19,178 nucleotides of DNA, taken from NCBI GenBank assembly GCA_000697475.1, contig JNEU01000574.1:1-19178 (forward strand). The letters are read 5' to 3'. The notes below the pieces were generated by a model, which was not told where the DNA came from, searched no databases, and saw only the letters and a list, made by a program, of their open reading frames with translations. Position 1 is the stretch's first letter. The number at the start of each line of letters is the position of its first letter. Below, piece by piece: positions 8,345 to 17,103 of this stretch. This DNA is from Lichtheimia corymbifera B2541. Taxonomy: Eukaryota > Mucoromycota > Mucoromycetes > Mucorales > Lichtheimiaceae. The position numbers and the translations under genes are program-made.

Positions 8345-10566
8345 ATGGCGACAGTTCTTCTTTATCTTACTGTTGCCATGCCATCTCAAGTTCCTCAAGA
8401 ACCGGCTCGCTTCTTTCCTCTCGTGCTCGTGCTCACCGCATTGAAATGGAACGTTTTCGAACAAGTACATTTCATGTGGGTGGTGCCAATTGCCTTCTCT
8501 CTCGGTGTCGTTTTTCCGTTGGTTCGGTGGGGGCTTTCGCGCCCCAACAATCGGTTGACCTCAGGCCCGATTGCTAACAATGCTGACTGCACGGCCGGCG
8601 TGCCGTTGCGGGCGGCCAGGGAAAAGGTGAGTGATTCGACACAGGTGCCTACTAGCCCTGTTGTCTTGACTAATCGACAACCCTGGGTAGCTCCAGTGGT
8701 TCCATGCATGGCGCAAGCCTGCGAGTATCCTGGTATGATGTTCTCAACACGACCAGTAGCACAAGTGCCTCGTCATGGCAACATGTCGGCCTTGGAGGGT
8801 GATGCAGTAGTTAACTACTCTTCATCAGCTGTGGATCTTTTCAAGCCATCCAAGCAAGTTACCAGCACACGGTCACCAGCACCAAAGTTGCTTCGAGGAA
8901 TGGCTATGCATAAAGCCATGCAGAGTGTGCGCGCTTTGCCGGCACCAAAGTCTGCTACTACTACTACAGCATCAGCATCAGCATCATCATCAGCATCATC
9001 AGCATCACCAGCATCGGCATCTTCAGCATCTACATTGGCATCTTCATCTTTATCGTCTGCATCTTCATCATCTGCATTGGCATCTGCATCATCCACTTCA
9101 TCATCATCCACTTCATCATCATTGGCATCATCATCATCTGCATCATCATCTGTACCAAAAGCATCCGCATCCGCATCCTCATCATCCGCATCTGCATTGC
9201 CATTGGCACCACCACCATCTTCATCTTCATCATCTGCATCTGCATCCACATCTTCATCATCTGCATCGTCATCGTCTGCATCTGCATCCACATCATCATC
9301 ATCATCATCATCATCCCTAGACGAGCTTTGTAAGTATTCTTTATGAAAGGATCTTATGAGTAAAACATTGATGCTAACCGGTTTTTCTTTATAGGCCAAG
9401 CTCTTAGCTTGCTCGACATCTACGAGCCAGATACCGACATCCCAGATGCAGTTCCTGGTACACCAGAGCAGCAACGAGAGATCGTAGAGAATGGTAAGTG
9501 CATTACATATTGGGATTGATATCAAATGAAGTGATTTCATATTAATCCAATCTTTTTTGCTTTTATAGATGTGGAAGAACCCACAGAGCAAGCACAAGTC
9601 CTCCAAGACGTGCAAGGTACAAACATGGCATATCCACCACCACCATTGCCATTGCCATTGCCATTGCCACATCCACCACCATCATTGCCGCCACCACCAC
9701 CACCACCACCGATCATGTATACACAGGCGATGCCACCACCGCCAATCATTCATCCGGAGGCCACACCGGAAGTAGTAGTAGCAGCAGTAGCAGCAGTAGC
9801 AACATCAGCACCATCAGCATCATCAGCATCAGCAATACCTGTTGCAACAAGCACAGGTACCAGCAACAACCGACCACGGTTGCAGATCCGAAGGCCCATC
9901 ATCAGGCCTAGAAGTCGCCTTCGATTGCAGAGGATAAGTGGCAATCCACTGCCAGCATATCCAAGGCCACCACCATCACATCGAAGGCCACCACCATCAC
10001 CGCCAAGGCCACCATCACCTCCAAGACCGCCACCATCACCCCCAAGACTGCCACCATCACCTCCGCCATTATCACCGCCATCACAACCTCCAACATCATC
10101 CGCATCCACATCCTCAACCATGGTACAAGAGGATAGAGCAAGACCAATTGCGATCCCAAGAAGACGCTTAAAACGGTCAGAGGCACCAACAACAGCAGCA
10201 TCATCATCATCGCCTATACCCTCATCATCACCTATACCATCATCATTATCACCGATATACCCACTCGCATCATCATCATCCGCATTGCTATTCACGGAGG
10301 CAGAGCTTGCATTATCACCTATATTACCACCAACAGCATCATCATCATCATCATCATTGCTCTTTACGGAGGTAGAGCTCGCACCACCATCAACAATTTT
10401 GACTGAATATGCACAACAATCAGATTCTTGTAAGTAAACTACTTATCTGGTGATGTGATTGACTATGATACTAACCTTTGACCCTTTAGTTATGGGCGGA
10501 GATGACGTTTTTGCAGAAATCATGGGCGACGATTTTGATCCCTATGATGCAGCAGCCTTTGATTGA
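8345..10566 (+). CDS. Low-complexity Ser/Ala- and Pro-rich protein, 673 aa, four exons
   Basis: Exons are 8345-9329, 9395-9493, 9569-10429 and 10490-10566. The introns of 65, 75 and 60 bases have GTAAGT or GTAAGTG donors, TAG acceptors, and clear GCTAAC/ACTAAC branch sites in the first and third. All three are phase 1 and the joined frame is continuous. The ATG at 8345 sits in GCGCCATGG, a strong eukaryotic start context; the frame extends 19 codons further upstream only to a GTG. Residues 42-60 are a likely membrane segment, and residues 1-12 and 23-33 are also hydrophobic. A Ser/Ala tract follows (8963-9318), then Pro-rich blocks (LPLPLPLP, PPPPPPPP; 9632-9718 and 9958-10098), a Ser-rich stretch and an acidic C-terminus (DDVFAEIMGDDFDPYD). 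No catalytic domain was seen. A wall or surface protein, or an actin-type adaptor using its Pro tracts, are both only guesses. Confidence 0.72.
8960..9318 (+). repeat. TCA/GCA/TCT trinucleotide repeat coding Ser/Ala
   Basis: About 360 bases made almost only of TCA, TCT, GCA and occasional TTG triplets, inside exon 1 of the gene at 8345. In the coding frame it gives Ser and Ala with rare Leu, Thr and Pro. Read antisense it gives long Asp/Glu/Ala frames that are not genes. Length variation between strains would be expected. Confidence 0.9.
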
Positions 10567-10574
10567 GGCAGATA

Positions 10575-10633
10575 GTAAGTGACATGCAACATAACGATCT
10601 AATGGCTTCATGACTCACATGCCTATTACGTAG
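10575..10633 (+). other. Predicted intron in the 3' untranslated region
   Basis: A GTAAGT donor at 10575 lies eight bases after the TGA at 10564-10566. A TCTAAT branch-like site and a TACGTAG acceptor at 10633 complete a 59-base intron of the same kind as those in the gene. It implies that the transcript continues past the stop codon. Confidence 0.5.
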
Positions 10634-11455
10634 ATGTCCATCCTTTGGCATGAGTTTCTTGGCAAGAATTGCGAGAGAGATTGGTGGATGGAAGGCTCCA
10701 ACCCGGATTCAGGCGTGCGCCCAGCCCGTTATATATGCCAGTTGCTAGCACATACGGAAGGATCGGCATGTAGGTATCCCGGAGGGAGAGTCCTCACGTC
10801 AACGTCTATCACTTTTAGGGCGGGGCCATGGCGAGGACGTACTGTTCCTAAGGATCCCTTGTACCCGGCTACGATTAAGTCACAAAGCATTTGCGGTGTC
10901 GCCTACTCGTGGATCAAGAGCCAAAGGGCGATTCACTCATCATCATCATGTTACCCACTGGGGTATGGGATTGGACTTGAAAAGGCAAGTTGAAGTCAGT
11001 GACACTGCTTGTATGTACCACTTTTACTAATCATCTTTTGCCTTTTATTGTGGGGATGGGTCATAGTGTATGTATATATGCTGTGATACATCCCTGCATA
11101 GTTGACCGCCCTTGCATTTTTGGATGATGGTGTTTGGGCACAAGCGGTAATCATCTTTGAAGTGGGTACTTGGAGAAAAACAAAAGGCATCAAGGCATCG
11201 ACTTGCAGGGCATCGTAGTTGGACTTGGGATCGGGAATGGTACGTGGTCGGGATGGCAACGCTCTCGAAGTGGTAGACGTTGTGTGTAGGATTCTCTTGA
11301 AGGGTGTAAATCCTGCATGTTTGATTCCTTCATTTATAGATGCACTGGTGTACTGGGATGTCACGTTCTGTTTCTGGTGTTGTGGGTTCTTCCTGAAGCC
11401 AGAGTGGGCTCCTGCTCTTTTGAGGAAGAGTTCTCTTTTCTTTTTATCGGTGGTG
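10634..11455 (+). other. Transcribed-looking stretch with no firm coding sequence
   Basis: A plus-strand frame of 119 codons starts at the ATG directly after the predicted acceptor (10634-10993), but its sequence is not protein-like throughout, and a second frame (containing LARIAREIGGWKAPTRIQAC) looks better over part of it. A further canonical intron can be drawn at 11011-11066 (GTATGT donor, ACTAAT branch site, CATAG acceptor). I read this stretch as 3' untranslated sequence or as remnants of exons. Confidence 0.35.
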
Positions 11456-11565
11456 GAGCCGAAGCGGATGACAAGGACTATCAGTTTGGGACAACCCTCT
11501 CTATTGCCATGACATCTCTCTTCATTTGTTGGTGGTGAAGCCGATGCGGATGATAAGACTATCAA
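10996..11565 (-). CDS. Hypothetical open frame, 189 codons, doubtful
   Basis: This is the longest minus-strand frame between the low-complexity gene and the minisatellites. Parts such as SQYTSASINEGIKHAGFTPF look plausible, but the N-terminal part lies over the first units of the 62-64 bp repeat, and the predicted introns nearby are all on the plus strand. No family or motif was recognised. It may be a chance frame; it is listed because nothing better explains the stretch. Confidence 0.2.
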   Translation of the reverse strand: MIVLSSASASPPTNEERCHGNREGCPKLIVLVIRFGSTTDKKKRELFLKRAGAHSGFRKNPQHQKQNVTSQYTSASINEGIKHAGFTPFKRILHTTSTTSRALPSRPRTIPDPKSNYDALQVDALMPFVFLQVPTSKMITACAQTPSSKNARAVNYAGMYHSIYTYTMTHPHNKRQKMISKSGTYKQCH

Positions 11566-12030
11566 TTTGGCACAAGTCCTCTCTTCATGTTATTGGTGGT
11601 GAAGCCGATGCGGATGACAAGACAATCAATTTGGCACAAGCTCTCTTCATGTTATTGGTGGTGAAGCCGATGCGGATGACAAGACAATCAATTTGGCACA
11701 AGTCCTCTCTTCTTTTGTTGGTGGTGAAGCCGATGCGGATGACAAGACTATCAATTTGGCACAAGCCCTCTCTTCATGTTATTGGTGATGAAGCCGATGC
11801 GGATGCGGATGACACAACTATCAATTGGCACAAGTCCTTTCTCTATTGGCAAGAGCTCTCTTTTCTTTTTATTGGCGGTGAAGCCGATGTGGATGGCAAC
11901 AATCAATTATTGGTGGCGAAGCCGATGCAGATGACAAGACAATCAATTTGGCACAAGTCCTTTCTCTATTGGCAAGAGCTCTCTTCTTTTTATTGGCGGT
12001 GAAGCCGATGCGGTTAACAAGGATATCGAG
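11456..12030 (+). repeat. Minisatellite, about nine units of 62-64 bp
   Basis: The word GAAGCCGATGCGGATGACAA starts or nearly recurs at 11537, 11601, 11663, 11726, 11790, 11880, 11918 and 12001, with a weaker first copy near 11456. Most spacings are 62-64 bases; the last ones (90, 38, 83) show insertions and deletions. Each unit reads GEADADDKTINLAQ in one frame, but unit length is not a multiple of three, so the frame changes between units and no single protein spans the array. Confidence 0.9.
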
Positions 12031-12062
12031 GTTGGCACAAGCTCTCTTTTTTGAAGTTATTC

Positions 12063-12924
12063 ATGGGTCAATCCATTCTTGGGTGGATTCGCATGTGCAC
12101 ATGTTGGCGGCCATCAGTCTTATCAAGGAACACAACACAAAGCAATCAAACGAATGCAATGAGAGGCGCGACTTTGGAAGAGGCATTGACATTGGAGGAG
12201 CTCTATACTGGGACAATCATCACAAGGATGGGCAAATATCACATTTATCACGTTATATCTGAAATGGAGCTATCACCATGTCAGGAAAGCTATCATGTGA
12301 AAGCACACGCACGTCAACACGATCAGTGGAATCATATTATGCAACAAAGCCAAAAAAAGAGAATGGTATGTGAGTGATCAAGTAGGTATACATCCACGAA
12401 ACTAACCAGCCTTTGTTTCATAGGTATCCAAACACCAAAGCATTACAACAAAGAACATCATCACCAAAGAACATCATCACCAAAGAACATCATCACCAAA
12501 GAACATCATCACCAAAGAACACCATCACCAAAGAACACCATCACCAAAGAACACCATCACAAAAGAACACCATCACAAAAGAACACCATCACAAAAGAAC
12601 ATCATCACAAAAGAATATCAGAAAAGAATCAGAAAAGAATCAGAAAAGAACATCAGAAAAGAACATCAGAAAAGAATATCAGAAAAGAATATCAGAAAAG
12701 AACATCAGAAAAGAACATCAGAAAAGAACATCAGAAAAGAATATCAGAAAAGAATATCAGAACATATCAGAAAAGAATCAGAAAAGAATCAGAAAAGAAT
12801 ATCAGAAAAGAACATCATCACAAAAGAACATCATCACAAAAGAACATCATCACAAAAGAACATCATCACAAAAGAACATCATCACAAGCACATCAGCAAA
12901 AGCACATCACGAAGCACATCATGA
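12063..12924 (+). CDS. Predicted spliced gene reading into the His/Lys minisatellite
   Basis: Exons are 12063-12365 and 12424-12924 (267 residues). The 58-base intron has a GTATGT donor, an AACTAACC branch site and a TTCATAG acceptor and is phase 0. Exon 1 reads like protein, for example TLEEALTLEELYTGTIITRM and HARQHDQWNHIMQQSQKKRM. Exon 2 enters the 16-bp and then 13-bp repeats, giving a highly basic, His-, Lys-, Ile- and Ser-rich tail that cycles through all three repeat frames. It stops at TGA 12922-12924 while the repeats continue. The start is the first ATG in an open frame that begins a little upstream; an earlier exon is possible. No domain was recognised. The repeat half may be untranslated in reality if exon 1 is itself a relic. 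Confidence 0.35.
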
Positions 12925-13168
12925 AGCACATCACAAGAGAACATCATCACAAGAAAACATCATCACAAGAAAACATCATCACAAGAAAACATCATCACAA
13001 AGCACATGACAAGAGAACATCATCACAAAGAACATCACAAGCGAACATCATCACAAAGAACATCATCACAAAGAACATCATCACAAAGAACATCATCACA
13101 AAGAATACCATCACAAAGAACATCATCACAAAGAACATCACAAGCGAACATCACAAAAGCATATGGCA
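12447..13168 (+). repeat. Compound minisatellite with 16-, 13- and 15-bp units
   Basis: The array opens with units of CATCATCACCAAAGAA and CATCATCACAAAAGAA (16 bp, to about 12615). It switches to CATCAGAAAAGAA (13 bp, with 11-bp variants, to about 12812), returns to 16-bp units, and ends with CATCATCACAAAGAA (15 bp) and GAAAA variants. The plus strand is almost free of T outside the CAT words. No unit contains a stop codon in any plus-strand frame; the first stop arises from a CATGAAG variant at 12920. Confidence 0.97.
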
Positions 13169-13739
13169 ACGACAACGGTTTATGATCTTCCTGCGGCTAA
13201 GCAATTTCTATGATCATACAAACAAGGCACTCTCAATGGAGCGGACTACTATATCATTATCATGTAACTATAGTATCGTTGCGAGCATCGTTGAAGGAAG
13301 GTTTACTTATGATGGTTATCTATAGGCACAGCCGACAAGTTTGGTGAAGCATGCGTAAGACCCCAAGTATCTAAGGGCGAAAACAAGTCTGGCGAAGGAG
13401 CTGGGCTTCATGTAAGACCCTGGGGCGAAGAAACAAGTCTGGCAATGGAGTTGGACATCAATCCATGATACATCAACAGCAGAGAGCCTGATCACGTATG
13501 TATATCAATCAATGCATTACATTTAAATGATGTCTAACTTTGGTGGCTTTATTTTAGATGACACATCTCAATTATCAAACAAAAACACAAAAGCAAAAGC
13601 AAAAGCAAGAAGAACTTTGTGCTGGAAGACGAAGTACCACATTAACAACATAGCTAGAATATAGTAGAAATCAAATGTATCGTTATTTAATTTGACGTGG
13701 AATAAACATAATCTACAAAGGACAAGTTGTAGTGTGGCA
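13169..13739 (+). other. Spliced-looking noncoding stretch
   Basis: A canonical intron can be drawn at 13496-13557 (GTATGT donor, TCTAAC branch site, TTTTAG acceptor). All three phases across it meet a stop codon close by on one side, so it seems to lie in untranslated or decayed sequence. The stretch also carries a two-copy repeat (see 13355-13462). No convincing coding sequence was found. Confidence 0.35.
13355..13462 (+). repeat. Two tandem copies, period 57 bp
   Basis: GTAAGACCC at 13355 and 13412 each precede GGGCGAA, AACAAGTCTGGC and GGAG(C/T)TGG in the same order. The second copy is slightly shorter inside. Confidence 0.6.
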
Positions 13740-14192
13740 ATGCTCAGTCGGGGATCTCCTTTGAAACACAAAAGGATCATGCATTGGCAGGGACTCGCTT
13801 CTCTCTTGTGGTGCCAATGAGCAGACGACGTCGTAATCCAGTCCTTAGCTAAGATCGGCTATCGCTTCATGCTGCAGCAATGGGTAGTGTCGCCTTTCTA
13901 TACACGGCTAATGACACGAGTGACCAACGCAACGGCTGCGTACGACGACTTGTGGAAGCAATTGAAGAAGACTAATGGCAAGCTGCAACAAACCAATCAG
14001 CATGGCAACGATGGCATGAGGCAATAATGATATCCTCTTAGGACGCTGTTTCCATACCAACCAACCAAGCTCTACTGTCGTGTGGATCGAGTTGTTGCCA
14101 GGGAGGTGTCCATCATGCAAAGGCTGCATCAAGTTGACAGGCGTGTATTTCACGTGATCCCACGCCGAACACAATCATCAGTCAACCTATAG
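13740..14192 (+). pseudogene. Probable decayed coding sequence with in-frame stops
   Basis: A single plus-strand frame from ATG 13740 reads like protein for 150 codons but is interrupted by TGA at 13818-13820 and a TAA-TGA pair at 14025-14030, closing at TAG 14190-14192. Typical peptides are ADDVVIQSLAKIGYRFMLQQ, AAYDDLWKQLKKTNGKLQQ and YCRVDRVVAREVSIMQRLHQ. No family was recognised. An intron that removes the TAA-TGA pair in frame is possible (a GTGGAA donor near 13952 with the CTCTTAG acceptor at 14041), but the donor is poor and the removed part itself reads like protein. Stop-codon decay of an old gene is the simpler reading. Confidence 0.35.
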
Positions 14193-15542
14193 AGTTGTAC
14201 ATAGGAGCAGTAGTAGCAGTAGCGGATCAATAAATCTCATCATGCAATGATATCTTCAGCTCAAGCAACTATGTGTAACCCCTATCAAGACTACCCAACA
14301 TGGATGGATTATATATAAGCACCCATTTGTGATAGATGCGCGTGTGTAGCTACCTTCCAACGACGCATCTGTAGCCACCACGTGCTGGCACGCTACTCAT
14401 CACCTCGCCTATAGTGCTCTGACACAATCACTCAGTAGCAAACACCTTCACCACGCTTTCTAGTATAAGTAAAACATGCAGGTACCAGTTTCTCGCAACT
14501 TTTTTCATAATGAAGCGTGGAGCCTTAATGAGAAGGAAATTGCTCAGCATACCCGAGTGCATCTTGTGGGAAAGTTTGAAGGTCGAGATGGGCAATCTGA
14601 AGTTTATGGACCGTCGACCCTGCTTATCTTCTTGCTCGTTCGTCGTCGGATGCTCCCATCAAAAAACTCAACAATGAAGTGCGTGATTTTAATATGAATG
14701 GAGTTGACCAGCAGGACTCAGCGAACCTTCTGACCAAGTTTCATGTTCGAGATGTGGAATCCCAAGGTGATTTATACTAATTGGCATTTCATGATTTTAG
14801 ACGGGTACGGAATTTCCGTTCGTCATAGTAAACACCACGTTATTTCCTACCATTCAAGATTTTCAAATGAAGCCTGAGGTCTTTATGAGAACGAAATTGA
14901 TCAGCATGCCTGCGAGTACCTTGTGTGAAAGTTTCATCTTTGAGAAAGGGAATCTCGAGTCATGGGGCCGTCCAACCTACTTATATCCGCATCCGTTCAT
15001 CGTCGGGCGTCCCCATTCACAATTATCATAATGAAGCTCATGGTTTTTATTTGAATAGAGTTGATCAGCATATCGAAGCCCACTGTCTGACCAACTTTGA
15101 CGGTGGAGGTGGACAACCGCGGGGGTGTGCACTATACACCCTACTTGCGCTCCATCCGTCCTATATTTGGGCCGTCCGATTCATTGAACCATCATAATGA
15201 AGCATACGGTTTTTAAATGAATGGAGTTGATTAGCATGACTCAGAGAACCTTCTTACCAAGTTTCAAGTTCAAAGTCGGCAATCCCAAGATAATACATAC
15301 TAAATGACATTTCATGAATCCGGCCGGTCCCCGGAATTTCCGTCATCATAGTAAACCCCATATTACGCCCTCCCATTCAAAACTTTTAAATGAAGCATGA
15401 GGTCTTTATTATGACAAGGTTGATCAGTGTATTCAAGAGCATCTTCTGATCAAGTTTGAGGTTGGAAGTATGCAATCTCATGATTATGGATTAATTTACA
15501 GTGTGCATGGATTTGCACGACAGTGCCTGACCTATTTAATTT

Positions 15543-15640
15543 CTCAGATTCACCCAATGTCACCACCAGCCAAAGTTGAACAGGTCGACCCTTTGAATTT
15601 TTTTTCGACAGGGCTGGTGGTGACATTGGGTGAATCTGGG
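15543..15640. repeat. Hairpin: 29-bp arms, 40-base loop
   Basis: Arms 15543-15571 and 15612-15640 (core CACCCAATGTCACCACCAGC against its complement) are inverted copies with one mismatch. The loop contains GTCGAC and a run of eight or nine T. The left arm is the stub of a unit whose remainder is missing. Confidence 0.95.
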
Positions 15641-15818
15641 AATGGCCACGACGATCGTGAAACTTCTACACAAGGTGCGCTTCACCCAGCCACGCGACTT
15701 TGTTCGATTGAAGACCCCACGTTTCATTGTAAAGTTCAGAGATACAGGCACTTTTATGTTTTACATATGATATAAGCGTTATGCTATATGACAAGTGGTG
15801 TTTGTTCGTTGTAAAGTA
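15612..15818 (-). repeat. Palindromic array unit R1 (207 bp)
   Basis: This is the first full unit of the alternating array, in minus sense relative to the satellite. It is an inverted copy of R2 (15883-16089) and a direct copy of R3 (16130-16336) at a constant 518-bp offset. Confidence 0.9.
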
Positions 15819-15882
15819 GCTTGACCCTATAGAGCCGAAGATGCAGACGGACTTCTTTGTGCAACACAGCCCATTTGCGTGA

Positions 15883-16089
15883 TACTTTACAATGAGCAAA
15901 GACCACCTGTCATATAGCATCACGCTTACAGCATATGTAAAACATAAAGGTGCCAATATCTCTAAACCTTACAATGAAACATGGGCTCTTCAATCGAACA
16001 AAGTTGAGCGGCGGGGTGAAGCGCACCCTGTGTGCAAGTTTCACGATCTAGCTCGCCATTCTCAGAATCACCCAATGTCACCACCAGCC
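15883..16089 (+). repeat. Palindromic array unit R2 (207 bp)
   Basis: It is separated from R1 by a 64-base linker (15819-15882) and from R3 by a 40-base loop (16090-16129). Its outer 35 bases pair with the start of R3 with one mismatch, so R2 and R3 together form a long cruciform-capable palindrome. Confidence 0.9.
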
Positions 16090-16129
16090 AAAGTTGAACA
16101 GGTCGACCCCTTGAATTTTTTTTCGACGA

Positions 16130-16336
16130 GGCTGGTGGTGACATTGGGTGAATCTGAGAATGGCCACAACGATCGTGAAACTTCTACACAAGGTGCACTT
16201 CGGCCAGCCGCGCAACTTTGTTCGATTGAAGACCCCACGTTTCATTGTAAAGTTTAGAGATACAGGCACCTTTATGTTTTACATATGCTGTAAGCGTGAT
16301 GCTATATGACAAGTGGCCTTTGTTCATTGTCAAGTA
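16130..16336 (-). repeat. Palindromic array unit R3 (207 bp)
   Basis: Direct copy of R1, inverted relative to R2. It is followed by a 65-base linker (16337-16401) that is similar to the R1-R2 linker (both contain AGAGCCGAAGATGCAGA). Confidence 0.9.
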
Positions 16337-16401
16337 GGTAGACCGTGGTAGAGCCGAAGATGCAGAGGGGCGTGCTTGTGTAACACAGCTCATTTGCATG
16401 A

Positions 16402-16608
16402 TACTTCACAATGAACAAACACCACTTTTCATAGATCATCACTCTCACAGCATATGTAAAAACATAAAGGTGCCTGTTTCTTCAAATTGTCATAATGAAG
16501 TGTCGCGTCTTCATGAGAACAAAGTTGATCAGCATGGCCGAGAGGACCTTCTGACCAAGTTTCATGTTCGGGATCACAGTTATCGGCGGGTCCGGCCCTT
16601 ACATCTTA
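16402..16608 (+). repeat. Palindromic array unit R4, diverged
   Basis: Same sense as R2, starting TACTTCACAATGAACAAA. It keeps the CATATGTAAAAACATAAAGG block and the AATGAAG and CAAGTTTCA words, then loses similarity over the last 30-40 bases and merges with the ordinary satellite. The end coordinate is set by unit length and is approximate. Confidence 0.7.
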
Positions 16609-17103
16609 TCTATGTTCCCGTCCAAACATTTAGACGCTGCCATTCAAAATCTTCATAATGAAGCGTGGTATCTTTATGAGGAGCATGAAATTTTCAGGCT
16701 CGAGATGGGCGATCTCGGGGAGCAGGAGCGTCGACCTTACTTTTGCCTACATTTGGGCCGCCCCGCATTCAAAACGTTTATAATGAAGCCTGCGATTTTT
16801 AAATGAATGGAGTTGATCAGCGTGTACCAGCGAACCTACTGACCAAGTTTCAAGTTCAAAGTGGGCAATCCCAAGGTAATACATAGTAAATGACTTTTTC
16901 ATAAATCCGGCGCTTTCCCAATTTCCGTCCGTTATAGTAAACCCCACATTATACCCTCCCATTCAAAATTTTCAAATGAAGCGTGTGTTCTTTATTAAGA
17001 CAAAGTTGATCAGCATGTCCTAGAGCATACTGTGTGCAAGTTTCAGGTTCGAGAGAGGCAATCAAGGTCATGGATTAATTTATAGTGTGCATGGAGCTGT
17101 GGG

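Larger units (their letters stand above)
14471..17095. repeat. Diverged satellite array, alternating 164- and 193-bp spacing
   Basis: A unit marked by AATGAAGC, then (T/A)(T/G)AG..GTTGATCAGCAT and (A/C)CAAGTTTCA recurs throughout. The AATGAAG word starts at 14509, 14673, 14866, 15030, 15196, 15389, 15974 or so, 16494, 16657, 16782 and 16975. Spacings run 164, 193, 164, 166, 193 on the left side and 163, 125, 193 on the right. The segment 15192-15511 is repeated as 16780-17095 at clear similarity, and 14669-14965 is a third, more diverged relative. Short open frames of 60-120 codons occur on both strands but are by-products of the repeat. No coding gene was found inside. Confidence 0.85.

Noticed and set aside
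8345..8560. Possible fragment of an oligopeptide-transporter-type membrane protein
   Set aside because: EPARFFPL followed by a hydrophobic helix is only loosely similar to that family, and only one clear membrane helix is present in a 673-residue, mostly low-complexity protein.
8925..9320. Plus-strand His/Leu-rich frame of 131 codons
   Set aside because: Same triplet repeat read in another frame; it does not connect to the splice donor at 9330 in the way the Ser/Ala frame does.
8815..9672. Minus-strand frame of 285 codons rich in Asp, Ala and Glu
   Set aside because: It is the antisense of the TCA/GCA triplet repeat in exon 1 of the plus-strand gene and runs straight across two well-formed plus-strand introns. 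Its length comes from the lack of stop words in the repeat.
9750..10295. Minus-strand frame of 181 codons rich in Gly and Asp
   Set aside because: Antisense of the Pro- and Ser-coding block of exon 3. The composition is the mirror of CCA/TCA repeats, and no splice or start signals support it.
12447..13168. CRISPR-like regular repeats
   Set aside because: Units are 13-16 bp with no unique spacers between them, in a eukaryotic context; this is a minisatellite.
14476..14697. Short frames inside the satellite (73-101 codons)
   Set aside because: They begin in the same repeat word and are not kept between units, and unit spacings of 164 and 193 shift the frame.
15892..16257. Plus- and minus-strand frames of 60-121 codons in the palindromic array
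   Set aside because: The same peptides appear several times on both strands because the units are inverted copies. No start context or codon bias; they are by-products of the repeat.
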